DNA of 64,000 bases from Arctopsyche grandis (GCF_051622035.1 NC_135356.1:3534001-3598000), one strand, 5' to 3'; counted from the stretch's first letter, positions 52,140-64,000 are shown. Program-made: numbers and translations. Notes: a model not told the origin generated them from the letters alone.

Positions 52140-52845
52140 ATTTTATTTATTGAAAAATCAACAGACAACAGGATGCACATAGATATGTATATATGTATAA
52201 AAATATTGGAAAAATAGAATAGGAGAAGAAATGAATCAATCGGTCAAGATTCTCTTGATGTTAGACCTGAATTGATGTAGGGAAATACCAAACAGATCAA
52301 CCTCATTCAGCTCTCCGTTAAACATACGATAAACGCGCTGCAGATAAGAATATTTTTGGGAATTAGTATTGAAAGGATCAAGTGAAAAGAGTGCAACGCG
52401 TCTAGAGTACCGAACTGGGATTCTGAAATTAACCTTATTCGGTAAATCAGAACAATCAAGGAAACCATTTATGAGCTTAAAGAAGAATATAGCATCAGTA
52501 TGTCGTCGCCTGACAGAAAGATTGTTAAAAGAAAGGATTTTTAAAATGTCGGAAACAGTAGAATGGGTATAGGTAGGAAAAAGGTAGCGTAAGGATTTAA
52601 TAAATTTAAGTTGAACTTTCTAAATACAATTAATATGGGATAAATAAAAAGGTGACCAGATAATTGAGGCAAATTCAAGGGAAAATAAAGACCTTACAAA
52701 GGAAAAATAAAGTAATTTAAGTATGTACATAAGGATCATTAAAGGGTTTTGTTGAGCGGAGTAGGAATCCAAGAGATTTAAATGCTTTGTTGGTAATAAA
52801 AGAAATATGTTGAGAGAAATCTAATTTATTATATATATATATATT
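52140..52845 (-). mobile_element. Jockey-type LINE, 3' fragment (same family as 1-612)
   Basis: Minus strand: starts in the RT tail shared with bases 1-190, continues through the VRRLTDDAIFF-like and YRMLNGELNEVDLFGISLHQ regions, and ends at a 3' UTR terminating TTGATTTTTCAATAAA. Interrupted by frameshifts. Confidence 0.82.
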
Positions 52846-53313
52846 TTATATATTTGTATATATATATTTTTTTAATTTTATTTACACATATACCAGGAAG
52901 GCCTTACAGGTAAATCTCAATGCGCCTTCCTGGCCAATTACAAATTACAAATTACAATTATAAACGTTCACATAAAGTAATTAAAATTTTTATAAAATAT
53001 ACAAAAAAACAACAATAAAATAAAAATTTAAAAATACAAAAATATTTTTATACGTTCTTTACTTAACGTTTAATATTTTTACAGTAAGCTTCCCGGACAT
53101 GCATACACAACAAATATCCTGAAAGTGGAGTGACAGACAGACACATATAGACACACACATTATTTCTAGATCATGAAAAAGTGATCAGTGATCAGTGACC
53201 GATTGTGAGTATGCCACCCGTAATACATAGCTCTTGGATATTCACATTATAACGATATTTTGTGTTGCCAAGGTAAGTTGATGTGTACATAAATAGTACT
53301 ACTCAACTGAGTA

Positions 53314-53349
<36 letters not shown>

Positions 53350-53412
53350 TTCAACGTGTCTTATTTGCATACGAGATCACATCATCATCATCATCATCAT
53401 CAAAAGATCACT
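52846..53412. repeat. Retroposon-like 3' end and (TA)n; ALYREF 3' side
   Basis: 52895-52985 (ACCAGGAAGGCCTTACAGG...) resembles a LINE 3' end with AATTACAAATTAC tail repeats. (TA)n at 53320-53346 and (ATC)n at 53380-53402. No gene. Confidence 0.45.
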
Positions 53413-54153
53413 TTATTTCCTTAAGGTGTAGGCTTCGAGTTCCGCATCCAACTGTTCGACGGTGGGTGGGGGTGGACGTTGTCGGCCACCACGTCCACCA
53501 CCGCGCCGACCACCTCCTCTTCTTTGTCTTCCAGCACCAGCACCAGCACCGCGACTCTGTCTTGAGCGTTGCTGTGGAAGTGCTGCTCGGGCATTTCTGT
53601 CAACAACGGCGCCTTGACGATTTGCTGCGCCCCCTCGGCGGCCGCCTCCCAGGGCTTCCGCGATGTCTGACGTCACCAACTGAATGTTCATGGCGCGGCC
53701 GTCGAGCGGCACACCGTTGTATTCCTTGATCGCTTTCACAGCATCCGCACGTCGTTCGAAAACAACATTAGCGGTACCCAACGATCGTCCAGATCGGTCG
53801 TAGTGCATGGACGTGCGGCGCAGCACGCCAAACTCGCCGAACAGCTCCTGTATGTCCGACTCGGACACGCCAAAGTCGAGATTGGACACGAGCAGCTTGG
53901 TGGAAGTGGTCGAGTTTAAGTCTGTCGCCGCTTTCTTTATGCCAAAGTCGTACATGTCGTGCTTCCATGCGCCGTTGACATCGCCCCTGGTGTAGGCGAG
54001 TGACTTGCGCTGGTTGCGTTGGATGCCGCCGGCTCGCACTCGCCCTCGCCCTCCCCCTCCTCCTCCTCCTCCTCCTCCTCCTCCCGCCCCTCGCCTGCCG
54101 CGCTTCGACGACCTGATGATGTCGTCCAGACTCATGTCGATTCTGTACACCAT
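53413..54153 (-). CDS. ALYREF: THO/TREX mRNA export adaptor, ALYREF (Aly/REF) family
   Basis: Single-exon gene, 246 aa, start ATG at 54153. Order of parts: N-terminal UAP56-binding motif [13 protein letters not shown] (residues 7-19), a poly-Gly/RG-rich arm, then a spacer with GAWKHDMYD. An RRM follows from about residue 85, with RNP2-type [10 protein letters not shown] and RNP1-type LGTANVVF. Next is a second Arg/Gly-rich arm ([13 protein letters not shown]), then the C-terminal UAP56-binding motif [11 protein letters not shown]. This is the full ALYREF architecture and size. The protein couples spliced mRNA and the TREX complex to nuclear export. The stop codon overlaps an AATAAA hexamer (AAATAAAG), so the 3' UTR may be very short. 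No intron is present, so a retrocopy or an intronless true gene are both possible; the frame is intact. Confidence 0.93.
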   Translation of the reverse strand: MVYRIDMSLDDIIRSSKRGRRGAGGGGGGGGGGGGRGRVRAGGIQRNQRKSLAYTRGDVNGAWKHDMYDFGIKKAATDLNSTTSTKLLVSNLDFGVSESDIQELFGEFGVLRRTSMHYDRSGRSLGTANVVFERRADAVKAIKEYNGVPLDGRAMNIQLVTSDIAEALGGGRRGGAANRQGAVVDRNARAALPQQRSRQSRGAGAGAGRQRRGGGRRGGGRGGRQRPPPPTVEQLDAELEAYTLRK

Positions 54154-54782
54154 GGTGGGTTCGGCTTTGGCTTGGTTGGGGACGCGTTCAGATCACACAC
54201 ACACACACACGCGCACAAGAGAGACTTCCGTCAGTGAGCAAATGGAGGAGAGGACATCGACCCATACATATGTCGGGACCAATCAAGGATGACGGGCTAC
54301 CAACGGCGGAGTGGGCTCTGGGCAGAGTCACTCGCGCATCCTCCCGGGAGCAGACGCAGTGACCATGGCCTGATTCAGCCAAATCGGCCCCGCTCCCAAT
54401 AAGTGCTAGTGAAACACTCCCCTCCCCAGTGATCAAATAGGGGGAGAGCGACTGATAAATTAAGTGCTGCAAAAACAATTAATTAAATAAACGTCAAAAT
54501 TATAAAAATAGCAGTCATTACAGTCATTCACCTGTCAAAACGAATAACAATAATAAAATTCCATCTGTCAAAACAAACTATAATAACAATTCAAACTGTC
54601 AAACAAGACATTTTTCTTTTTTGATAACAAACAATTATATTATCCAACGAGACATCGATCTCTTTCTTCAATAATAACAACAATAATTCGGATAAACCAT
54701 CATGATTGATCCACTTATGCTAAATCATCTTCTCCGATGAACTTTAACCGTTTGAACTCCCAAAAGCCGTTTCAATTGTACG
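54154..54782. promoter_or_regulatory. ALYREF upstream region
   Basis: Just above the ATG is a (CA)n run at 54197-54210, then GC-richer DNA to about 54450. The remainder has repeated CTGTCAAAACAAA phrases (54535-54610). No TATA box or gene recognised. Confidence 0.35.
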
Positions 54783-57383
54783 CAGTGGCGTTACTACCGC
54801 GCCCGCAGACCCCGCAATGCGGGGGGGCGCGTCTTTTTCACTGATTTTTTAACTTTTTCTGTAAATTTTTTTGTGACAATTTTTTAAACACTACTTTATT
54901 TTTCAAACTATTCGCATCTCGTTTTATGTTATGTACATGTATCTGAGAATTCTCTCCTACTTTTGTACATACATATTAAACGTTAAAACAATAACACAAA
55001 ATTAAATGAGGCGTGAAAACCAATTAAAGTTTACAACTTTGTATTTATTTTCGAGAATAGCATTGAAATCTCCGACCAAAATTATTTCATTGCAGACCGT
55101 CATAAAAGTCAAAAGCATGCATGTCGGTTTTATAATGGGTCCACCTTTTTTTCAACATAAGTATAACGTCTTTCCATTAATAAATCATAGAACGCGACCA
55201 AAATATGTCAATTTTACAACTTTACTCATAAAATCATTGTGTTCGTTCGGACTTTTCTTCAGTTGATTTTGAACACGCTCTGGAATCGGATCGCGATTGA
55301 TTATCATTAAAACTAGCTCCCGAAACGTGTTTGATCATTGTATATAAAAACTAACTCATTGCTCAGGGTAAAGTGACGTGAAGTGTACCATTGTGTTATT
55401 GAGAAATAACTGTAGTTGAGAAATCTTTTGCGATACATATATTTTTTTAATATGAGTAGTTTTAAGAAAAAATTCAGTGGAGCAGAATCTCGAAAGCGAA
55501 AATATACTCAAATCGCGAGTTCATCGAAATTGACTAAAATCCACAAATTTTTCAAAGCCTCTAGTGACATAGTGGAATTAAGTCCTCCAGCAGTTTTATC
55601 AGAAAAACAACCGAGCTCTCCTTTGAGCAATACCGATGTAATTGAACCAGCAGTTACGGATAATACGGCGAACTTAACTGTTGCAGAAATTTAGTCGACT
55701 AGCTCTTCTTCCTCAAACATTTCTGGTAAAGTGGTCGATTCAGTCGATAAGGTTCCTTCTTCAAGAAAAATATCCGACTGACCGAGGACATTACACAAAT
55801 GAGCTGACAGAAAATGACACTAATCTGAGGAAATTTATATTGAATCACGGTACTTGTCAACCTGATCTTGTATCTTTTCCTCGAGACCTCGTTGGAAAAA
55901 GATGCTTTTCTAAAAAATATTTTAAGTGGACCAACCAGTCAAAATTTCAATTCACGAAAAATCTCAAGTACACACTAAATCCTGAGACAATTGATGAATA
56001 TATCTCGTCAGAATTGAATAGTCGTGTAAACTACTGGCGTCAAGTGATTCATCTTATTATTAATGTAATATTAACATTGGCCAAATGTAATTTGGCATTT
56101 CGAAAATTTCTTTCTCTTATTAAATTTCTGGCAACTTATGATCCTCTTTTGGAATCATTGATAACCAAATATAAGGCAGGTTTTGTGACTTATTTGAGCG
56201 CGAAAATTCAAAATGAAATCATCCAATTAATTTCGACACAAATAGAAAATTAAATATTTAAAGAGATAAACATTTCGCCTTTCTATTCAATCATCATTGA
56301 CGGTACTCAAGATTTAAGTAAAATTGAGCAAGTGAGTGTTGTTTTTCGATACATTGTTGTTCAAAAAGATGAAATTCAACGTCCAATTGATGTTGAAATT
56401 AAATAATCATTCGTTGGGTTCTTTAATGTTAAAAACAGAAGTGCAGAGGGTTTAAAAAAATTATTTTGGATTTATTGACAAGTAAAGGACTAGATATTGC
56501 GAAATGTAGAGGACAGGGTTACGATGGTGCCAGAGTAATGAGTGGTGCATACAACGGTCTACAAAAGAAGATAACTGAACTCGAACCAAACGCTCATTAC
56601 GTTCACTGTGCAGCTCATAATTTAAATCTCGTCATTAAAGATACCGTATCTGATGTGCCAAAAGCTTCTTATTTTTTTGATGTGGTTGAACAAATTTATA
56701 AATTTTTCGCTGTCAGCATTAACAGGTGGGAAGTTTTTAAGGAAAATTCACCATCAGTTACTTTAAAAAGATTGAACCCTACTCGTTGGTCTTCAAGACT
56801 AGATTCCATCAATGCACTTCGATATTCATATACAGATGTCCTAAAATGTCTTACAGAAATAATTTTAAAAAGTAAAAGAAAGGATGAACAATCAGAAGCA
56901 AAGGGACTAAAAAAGAAAATGGAAAGTTTCGAATTTATTCTCCTACTCGTGCCTTTTGATAACATTCTTCAGCCTCTCAACTTTGTATCAAAGCTCCTAC
57001 AATCAAAAAACGTCGATGTTATCAGTGCTCAGTCGATGATCAAAAATGCATACGACAATCTCAATCGTTTTAGGAATACATTTGAAGAATTTGTAACGAT
57101 TTCATCAATGATTGCAACAAAATGGGGTTTGGAGCTTTGTCATTGAAATATGTGTCATTATCCCAAGGAGTCATATACGACTCCGTCGATTTTGATTTTT
57201 TTTTTTTTTTCAGGAATATGAGATATTTAAACGCAATTTCTCTTATGCATATTATACAATAAGTCCTACTGTACAAGAAACATAAAGATAAATAAAAAAC
57301 TTACGTATGTTTTCTCTTCGACATATCCGCAAGTCGAAAAGCGCTCGATGTTATTCCCTCAAAACTCCAAAAGGAACTGATTT
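54783..57383 (+). pseudogene. hAT transposon with broken ZMYM1-like transposase, plus copy
   Basis: Left terminus CAGTGGCGTTACTACCGCG at 54783. The transposase gene starts at ATG 55452 (MSSFKKKFSGAESRKRK). In-frame stops or frame changes occur near 55693, 56251 and 56403, so it is dead. Recognisable blocks: GHYTNELTENDTNLRKFI and FPRDLVGKRCFSKKYF (TTF/zinc-finger region), IIDGTQDLSKIEQVSVVFRY, GLDIAKCRGQGYDGARVMSG, NAHYVHCAAHNLNLVIKD and LNPTRWSSR, as in ZMYM1-like hAT transposases. The 3' end is cut at 57383 by the Gypsy fragment. From 55943 on it is an almost perfect inverted copy of 62560-64000. Confidence 0.85.
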
Positions 57384-58061
57384 GAACTGAACTGGGACAG
57401 TAACACATGGACGTACAGCATCGAGCAGGGAAGAAACACGGCAACGCCGACGCCGACGCCCTCTCGAGACGTCCATGTGATCCAGACTGCCCGAAATGCG
57501 CGAGCAAATAGCACCCGAAGCCAAACTCGTCACTCTAGGGAAACCACAAAGTCCCCAGGCCACCGACTCCACAATCTCACGCTTCATCGCCTGGAAAGAG
57601 TCCGGGAGACGGCCACTGTGGGAAGAAGTGTCGGCAGAAGAACCCGAAGTTCGGATTCTATGGGCCCAGTGGGACGCCCTAACTGTCGACCAGGGTCAGC
57701 TCTTCCGGCGATGGGAAAGCCCAAACGGCGAGCGTCAGATCCTGCAATTGGTCATTCCCGAGAGCCACGTAAACGAAATCCTGTGGGAGATGCACAGTTC
57801 CCCGACTGGCGGACACTTCGGCGTCAATAAGACGCTAAAGAATGTCCGCCGCCGATACTACTGGCCAACATGCCGCCCCGATGTTATAAAATGGTGCGAA
57901 AAATGCCCCAGGTGTGCCCAATGCAGAACAGGGCGGCCATGCGGCAATACGTGTCAGGGGCACCGATGGACCGAATGGCGATCGACATATTGGGACCGGT
58001 ACCGGTTACCAATAGGGGGAACCGTTACGTGCTAGTGGCCGCTGATTACTTCACAAAGTGA
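57384..58061 (+). pseudogene. Gypsy-type LTR retrotransposon pol fragment (RNase H end, integrase)
   Basis: Begins with the end of an RNase H domain (QHRAGKKHGNADADALSRR), then a linker, the integrase H2C2 zinc finger (GHFGVNKTLKNVRRRYYW...CEKCPRCAQCR), and, in a shifted frame, the first part of the integrase core (MDRMAIDILGPVPVTNRGNR, ADYFTK). It stops at 58061. GC-rich relative to its surroundings; flanked on the left by hAT sequence. Not functional. Confidence 0.85.
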
Positions 58062-59505
58062 AGCGAAATTATTTCCAACTCATCCCATCTCATGAAGCTG
58101 AAATAAACTTTATTATATTTAATAGTTCAGAGGTATGCAGAAAATACTTAGACTGGCTTAAACTTTTGTTTTCCATAAAAATATTGTTTATTTATAGTTC
58201 CAAACTGACTAAAATATCACGATTAGATTATAACCTTGTTTTCACATTGTTCTACAAGAACTTAAAATTGATACATAATTTTTTTTGTATATATGTATGT
58301 ATCTTCATATTTTTTAAATTATGTATATATGTTTTTACCTTTTCTAAATAATTAATGCTTTACATATATTGTTTGTTTATAATGTTTTACCTTTATTACT
58401 TATTTATATTGTTAAAATGCAATTTTTCTTAAGATGTGTAATTCTCTGTTATTCTCATAATTACATTTATGACTTAAATATTAATTAGCTAATCACTCAC
58501 CATATAAAGTTTATCTCTTTTAATTCAAATAATTTAATAGTTCTAATGATTGTCTTTTACCTATTCTCTTGCGAAAAGTCCATTATCGATATTGTGTCTT
58601 AAAACTCATGAAAAGAATTCACCGAAGAACGGAGACATCTGATTTTTTTTTATTTGGTGATTCTTCAATGATTCAATGTTGAAATCACTTATTTCATGTG
58701 TCTTTTTTGTGTTTTACATTAATGAATATATATTTTTTGTTACGATTGTTTTAAATGTTATTAAAATTATATTTTAATGCTTTTATATGAATAAATGCTA
58801 TTCTGTTGCTTGAGTGGCCCGTATTTAAACCCAATTACCTGACTCTTATTTCAATTTAAAACCGAAAAATCAAGGTGGACGAGAAATGGTCAAGCATCAA
58901 AAAAAAAAAAAAATAGCCAATGTTTGGGAATTCCGAGTCATATTATATTTACACGATCAATCATAAATTGGGATTTCTTTCAGTGAATTAAGATTTCGAA
59001 ACATACTTAAGTAATTATAACTCTATAAAATTGCATTATGATACAGTTATTTTCTTTCTTAAATATAACATGTAAATTAAAAAGCAGAAATAGTAGATTG
59101 TAAGCAGAATATACTACGATGACAATTCATATGTGTGTAGCGGCTGGCGAGCTTTTCTGAAATAAAATTATTTTGTGGAGCGAATAGCTTGTTACAGGGA
59201 CGAGGAAGAGATGATAAAAATTATAACCATTATTCTCAAATGCTTTTATTATATTTTCCAAATAGCAGTTTTGTGTAAACAAGATTTAGGTAGACAAGTT
59301 TTGAAATTTTGAAAGGAGTATCTATACAATCAGAATGATATTTGAAAGTATAGATTTGAATAGGATGTGTGATTGTAGAGTGTTGAAACAATAAAGGTTT
59401 TATTTGTTTATTTAAGATATAGCCAAGCTTAATAACTAATTATATTCAATCACACAAATAATAATGTATTAATATATACACATACATTCACATATGTACA
59501 TAGAT
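58062..59505. other. AT-rich gene-free stretch
   Basis: No recognisable coding sequence, inverted repeat or tandem repeat; many TTTATAT and ATATGTATGTA tracts. Confidence 0.5.
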
Positions 59506-59509
59506 ACAT

Positions 59510-60120
59510 ACACACTGTTTGAGGTGTTACCTTACAGCTACCATAAGTTTATCAATATTACAAGTATATTTGTAATTTCATCTGGCAGCTTATTATAAGT
59601 AACAACACTTCTATACATACACGTTTTTCCTACTCTTATTTAATTTTAAATTCTGTGATTTATTGCTACCTCTAATGCTATATTTATGTAAATGTAACCC
59701 TCTGTGGTGACCGCCGGGGTTCTGGCAGTACCAATGGGATGCACGGTCAGTCACCGTTTTGCGGGAAGCATTCTCTTCGTCAGAATAAACAACACCGTCA
59801 CTGTTGCACTCGCCTTCCCCCATACCTCTAATAAAATATCTATCGAAATACCTAGGTAACATTTTCTTATCCAACTTATAAATAAAAACCGACATATATA
59901 TTTTCAGAGTATCATCAAATTTATAAAATACTTTAACACGGATCTTATACTAATATACCTATTTATGTGCATCTAAGATACTCTTCGTGGCTCTATTCTG
60001 TAATGTTTGTAGCCTATCTTAGCCTAGCCTACAGAAAAGATCCACAACACATAAAATGTGGTCGGACAATTGCATTATATATGATAACTGCCTCCACCAC
60101 ATCCACTAAACTATGAAAAT
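59510..60120 (-). mobile_element. LINE (Jockey/CR1-like) 3' fragment, third family
   Basis: The minus strand contains VVEAVIIYNAIVRPHF-like sequence near 60090, then LQTLQNR-like and SVFIYKLDKKMLPRYFDRYF (59880-59820), and ends YSIRGSNKSQNLKLNKSRKN. A ~110-bp GC-rich insert (59700-59815) interrupts the tail. Dead. Confidence 0.7.
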
Positions 60121-60463
60121 AGCATTGAAATCACTTGGAAACGATCCACCTTGAATTTGTTAGACCAGCATACAATGAAATCCATCCCGGCAAAAAGCTT
60201 TATGGATAAGCCGTCATCTGATGTGGAACCCATGGGGTTATGTTTGTATTCTTTATAAAAGTTGGACATGATAGAGGAGGGGCAGTAGATGTTAGATATG
60301 CGTTCAGCTATATCAGCGGCTTCGAAGAAAAGTGACTGACTGACTGACTAACTCATGAATGGATAATATATGTCGCGGTACGAATGCACACACGTCAAAT
60401 GTAAAAACGTAAACAAATGTCTGTTAGTGTGTGTGTGTGTGAGCTATCGACGCGACACCGGTG
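60121..60463. other. Gene-free spacer
   Basis: Contains CTGACTGACTGACTAACTC and a short (GT)n at 60429-60442; nothing coding. It ends with the left target duplication CACCGGTG of the next element. Confidence 0.5.
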
Positions 60464-61722
60464 TAGGGCTGCCATAATTGTCGGACCATAGACCGGGACA
60501 CCCTCCCCCCCCCCCCCAATAAAAATAATTTATTATATTTTTTGATAGTTTAATTAAAATAAATTGAATCATGTTTAATTATATTATTAACAGATTGTAA
60601 TTGAATCATGTTTAATTTTATTTTACTCATTCTCTCTTGTCTTCACTCTTCCCCAACTTCTTGAACTCGATCTTCAATGCTCTTCGTTGCCCAATCATAC
60701 TTTTTTACTTTTTGAAGGAGTTCCTTTTTCTCTTTTACATAATTATAAAATTCGATGCATGACATTTTATAATTGAAAACGCACTGAATTATGCTTTCTA
60801 CTGTGTCAATTGAAAGCTTGTTTCGTTCATCTGTCCACCGAGTATTAATTAATGAAAATACACGCTCAACGTGTGCATTATGTGCTGGGACAGCGTACAG
60901 GCACAATTTCAGTAGGTTAGTTTTTCTTTCTGTTTCTTTAGTATTTTTAAAAAAGCATAACCATTTATCATGTACATATTTGGTATCCCATTCTTCATGT
61001 GTTTCATTTTCAATAAATGATTTCATGTACACTAATTACTTCCTCGTGAATTGAATCCGTGAAAAATATATTGATGTTACTTAAATATGCAATAGTTTCT
61101 TCAACTCGTTCCCATTTGAGTACATCATTGAGAAGCATCCATGAAAAAACATCATATTTCGCGATTGGAACAGACCACTGTTCCAAATATTTAATTTCAA
61201 CTTTGAAGAAATTATCCACTTCTTCATCAAACACTTTTAATTGTGTTATCGTAACTTCTTTGCATTCTTTCAGTTTGTTGTAGGTTTGTTTTGCTTGTAT
61301 TTACTAGTTAATCTTTCCATTAATTGTTTTTTTTGTATCTTCTAAAATATGTTTTACTTCTATTGTAATTATAGCCTTTTCAGGCTTTTTAATTTGCTTT
61401 TCAAATAAAAACATTTGACTGTGTACAAACATGGTGTTAAGTTCTGACAAAGGATTTTTAAAGAAATCAATTATCGCTTTTGGAGCATTTTCTTCATTGG
61501 AGAAAAAGTCTTTCAACGCCTCCCACATACTTAGTATTCTTGTAATTGATGGAAGGAGTGATAACCATCTGCTTCTAGCGCAAAAACACACTTAATTATA
61601 TATTATCGGAAAGTATTATTTTTAAATAATATCTGGGACAAATATCCTTCTGAAGGGGACACTGGGACGCAAGCCTCAAAACGGGGACATGTCCCCGTAA
61701 ACTGGGACGTATGGCAACCCTA
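60464..61722 (-). mobile_element. hAT element with perfect 8-bp target duplication and partial transposase
   Basis: Termini TAGGGCTGCCATAATTGTCG and (complement) TAGGGTTGCCATACGTCCC. The target duplication CACCGGTG is perfect (60456-60463, 61723-61730) and itself palindromic. Minus-strand blocks in order: RWLSLLPSITRILSMWEALK, FLFEKQIKKPEKAI, VDNFFKVEIKYLEQWSVPI, then the C-terminal dimerisation domain LLKLCLYAVPAHNAHVERVF, SLINTRWTDERNKLS. The N-terminal half and most of the catalytic core are missing, and at least two frame breaks exist. It is an internally deleted derivative of an autonomous element. Confidence 0.88.
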
Positions 61723-61730
61723 CACCGGTG

Positions 61731-61955
61731 GCGAGTACTAGTAATTACGTCAATTCGGATGGGAAACTTAGATATGCGGCCAGGAGAATTGCCGGGCCGA
61801 GGAAAGAGAGGTAAATAATGATCGGACATGAATGTTTTTTTTTTATTTTTATTGTTGTTTGACAGGTTGCATTATCCTACATATCCATTGTCAATTTATC
61901 TGAACCTTCCTTACTAATGGGAAGGTCAATCAATTCAGTAGTAATGGGTAGAGAC
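61731..61955. repeat. Dispersed repeat shared with 43.65-43.79 kb
   Basis: Inverted, diverged match to 43650-43790 (GAAAGAGAGGTAAATAATGA, CCATTGTCAATTTATCTG, ATTCAGTAGTAATGGGTAG). Copy 43650-43790 lacks the T-rich insert present here. Nature unknown. Confidence 0.55.
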
Positions 61956-64000
61956 CAGTGGCGTAACGTGAATTCCAGGCGCCCCCCCCCCCCCCCCCAT
62001 ATACACATATTATTTTCTTTTCGGTAAAATAATTTTTCAAAATGCATACCTTTTTACGTAGAAAAATCTGTTCTTCTGGACTTCGCATTGGCAAACACTT
62101 CGATTATTTCGTTAAAATTCATTTTATTTGTTCTCTCATGTTCAATACTAATCAGCGCTAATCCTTTGAGTCGATGTTGTGACATAGTTGACCTTAAGTA
62201 ATTTTTAATAAGTTTCAACTTAGAGAACGAGCGCTCAGCAGTGGCTACAGTTACCGGAAGCGTGAGGAACAAGATGATTGCGGTGGCGATATCAGGAAAT
62301 GACGAATTTATAGTGTAAAAATCACAAATGAAGAGCTTCGCCAAATTATGAACACTGTCGATCTTCTCTATTTTTTCTCTTAACCCATTTGAACCCACGC
62401 GGTCAGTTATGAACTTACACGATGTATGCCAGCGCGGTCGTTCACGGCATTTTACAATTTTGCGTCGTAAAATAAAGGGATCACTCAGGCCGGCCGTAAA
62501 ACCTTTCATTACGCTTGGTTAGATGTTGGTGATGAATTTTAAGAAAGTCACACGAAATTAAATCAGTTCCTTTTGGAGTTTTGAGGGAATAACATCGAGC
62601 GCTTTTCGACTTGCGGATATGTCGAAGAGAAAACATACGTAAGTTTTTTATTTATCTTTATGTTTCTTGTACAGTAGGACTTATTGTATAATATGCATAA
62701 GAGAAATTGCGTTTAAATATCTCATATTCCTGAAAAAAAAAAAAAAATCAAAATCGACGGAGTCGTATATGACTCCTTGGGATAATGACACATATTTCAA
62801 TGACAAAGCTCCAAACCCCATTTTGTTGCAATCATTGATGAAATCGTTACAAATTCTTCAAATGTATTCCTAAAACGATTGAGATTGTCGTATGCATTTT
62901 TGATCATCGACTGAGCACTGATAACATCGACGTTTTTTGATTGTAGGAGCTTTGATACAAAGTTGAGAGGCTGAAGAATGTTATCAAAAGGCACGAGTAG
63001 GAGAATAAATTCGAAACTTTCCATTTTCTTTTTTAGTCCCTTTGCTTCTGATTGTTCATCCTTTCTTTTACTTTTTAAAATTATTTCTGTAAGACATTTT
63101 AGGACATCTGTATATGAATATCGAAGTGCATTGATGGAATCTAGTCTTGAAGACCAACGAGTAGGGTTCAATCTTTTTAAAGTAACTGATGGTGAATTTT
63201 CCTTAAAAACTTCCCACCTGTTAATGCTGACAGCGAAAAATTTATAAATTTGTTCAACCACATCAAAAAAATAAGAAGCTTTTGGCACATCAGATACGGT
63301 ATCTTTAATGACGAGATTTAAATTATGAGCTGCACAGTGAACGTAATGAGCGTTTGGTTCGAGTTCAGTTATCTTCTTTTGTAGACCGTTGTATGCACCA
63401 CTCATTACTCTGGCACCATCGTAACCCTGTCCTCTACATTTCGCAATATCTAGTCCTTTACTTGTCAATAAATCCAAAATAATTTTTTTAAACCCTCTGC
63501 ACTTCTGTTTTTAACATTAAAGAACCCAACGAATGATTATTTAATTTCAACATCAATTGGACGTTGAATTTCATCTTTTTGAACAACAATGTATCGAAAA
63601 ACAACACTCACTTGCTCAATTTTACTTAAATCTTGAGTACCGTCAATTATGATTGAATAGAAAGGCGAAATGTTTATCTCTTTAAATATTTAATTTTCTA
63701 TTTGTGTCGAAATTAATTGGATGATTTCATTTTGAATTTTCGCGCTCAAATAAGTCACAAAACCTGCCTTATATTTGGTTATCAATGATTCCAAAAGAGG
63801 ATCATAAGTTGCCAGAAATTTAATAAGAGAAAGAAATTTTCGAAATGCCAAATTACATTTGGCCAATGTTAATATTACATTAATAATAAGATGAATCACT
63901 TGACGCCAGTAGTTTACACGACTTTTCAATTCTGACGAGATATATTCATCAATTGTCTCAGGATTTAGTGTGTACTTGAGATTTTTCGTGAATTGAAATT
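61956..64000 (-). pseudogene. hAT transposon with broken ZMYM1-like transposase, minus copy
   Basis: The terminus CAGTGGCGTAACG starts at 61956, next to a run of 19 C. The minus strand continues out of the window. It carries the same transposase blocks and the same disabling stops as the plus copy, plus the 3' part that copy has lost: the dimerisation domain LPVTVATAERSFSKLKLIKN, HRLKGLALISIEHE (62509-62054). Between the core and this domain lies the same non-coding spacer with the 15-nt A/T run. Confidence 0.85.

Noticed and set aside
53283-53729. Plus-strand 148-aa frame opposite ALYREF (and 54005-54292)
   Set aside because: Antisense shadows of Arg/Gly-rich codons in the ALYREF gene.
57070-57276. 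Minus-strand 68-aa frame found identically at 62667-62873
   Set aside because: Antisense over the hAT transposase end and spacer; it is identical only because the two regions are inverted copies.

Overview
The window is AT-rich eukaryotic DNA, almost certainly from an insect. It has short GT-AG introns, TA/CA and ATGTACATA-type microsatellites, several non-LTR retrotransposon families, hAT, piggyBac and Mutator-like MITEs, Helitrons and a tRNA-derived SINE. The insect order cannot be fixed from sequence alone. No bacterial genes, CRISPR arrays or convincing tRNA/rRNA genes were seen.

Layout. 0.8-3.05 kb: last four exons (+) of an amino-acid transporter (solute carrier / AVT type), whose 5' part lies before the window. 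4.2-18.4 kb: a complete 14-exon minus-strand gene for the regulatory subunit of mitochondrial pyruvate dehydrogenase phosphatase (PDPR, 889 aa). All splice phases close, although the introns are packed with transposons. 18.5-30 kb: a repeat-rich block holding a three-coding-exon minus-strand gene (22.15-25.31 kb) that I read as a strongly diverged SINHCAF/FAM60A-type zinc-binding protein (SIN3-HDAC complex family). 30.3-35.7 kb: a tandem array of roughly 0.55 kb units carrying CCAAT and TATA-like boxes. 35.76-38.02 kb (minus) and 45.80-50.22 kb (plus): two head-to-head paralogous micro-exon genes. 40.5-43.5 kb, between them: two short non-autonomous LTR elements (about 1.1 kb each, 160-bp LTRs). 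53.4-54.15 kb: an intronless ALYREF-type mRNA export adaptor (minus). 54.8-64 kb: hAT transposons, including two nearly identical inverted copies of an already broken transposase gene, a Gypsy pol fragment and a hAT element with a perfect 8-bp target duplication.

The most unusual system is the micro-exon pair. Each gene is a string of 33-60 nt exons. Every repeated exon is a multiple of three and is flanked by phase-2 introns, so any exon can be skipped or included without breaking the frame. The exons encode Ser/Asp/Glu-rich modules (SDSDSE, SDVEM...SPTKM, SISEA) and the genes end in a basic tail. The arms are an inverted duplication that continues through the 3' flanks. The single 3'-flank unit beside the plus gene is amplified into the 5 kb array beside the minus gene. 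The first coding exon of the plus gene is homologous to the first coding exon of the SINHCAF-like gene, so the loci appear to be a duplicated cluster with swapped 5' modules. One acceptor (AG to GG), one nonsense codon and one lost acceptor show the exons decaying or diversifying individually.
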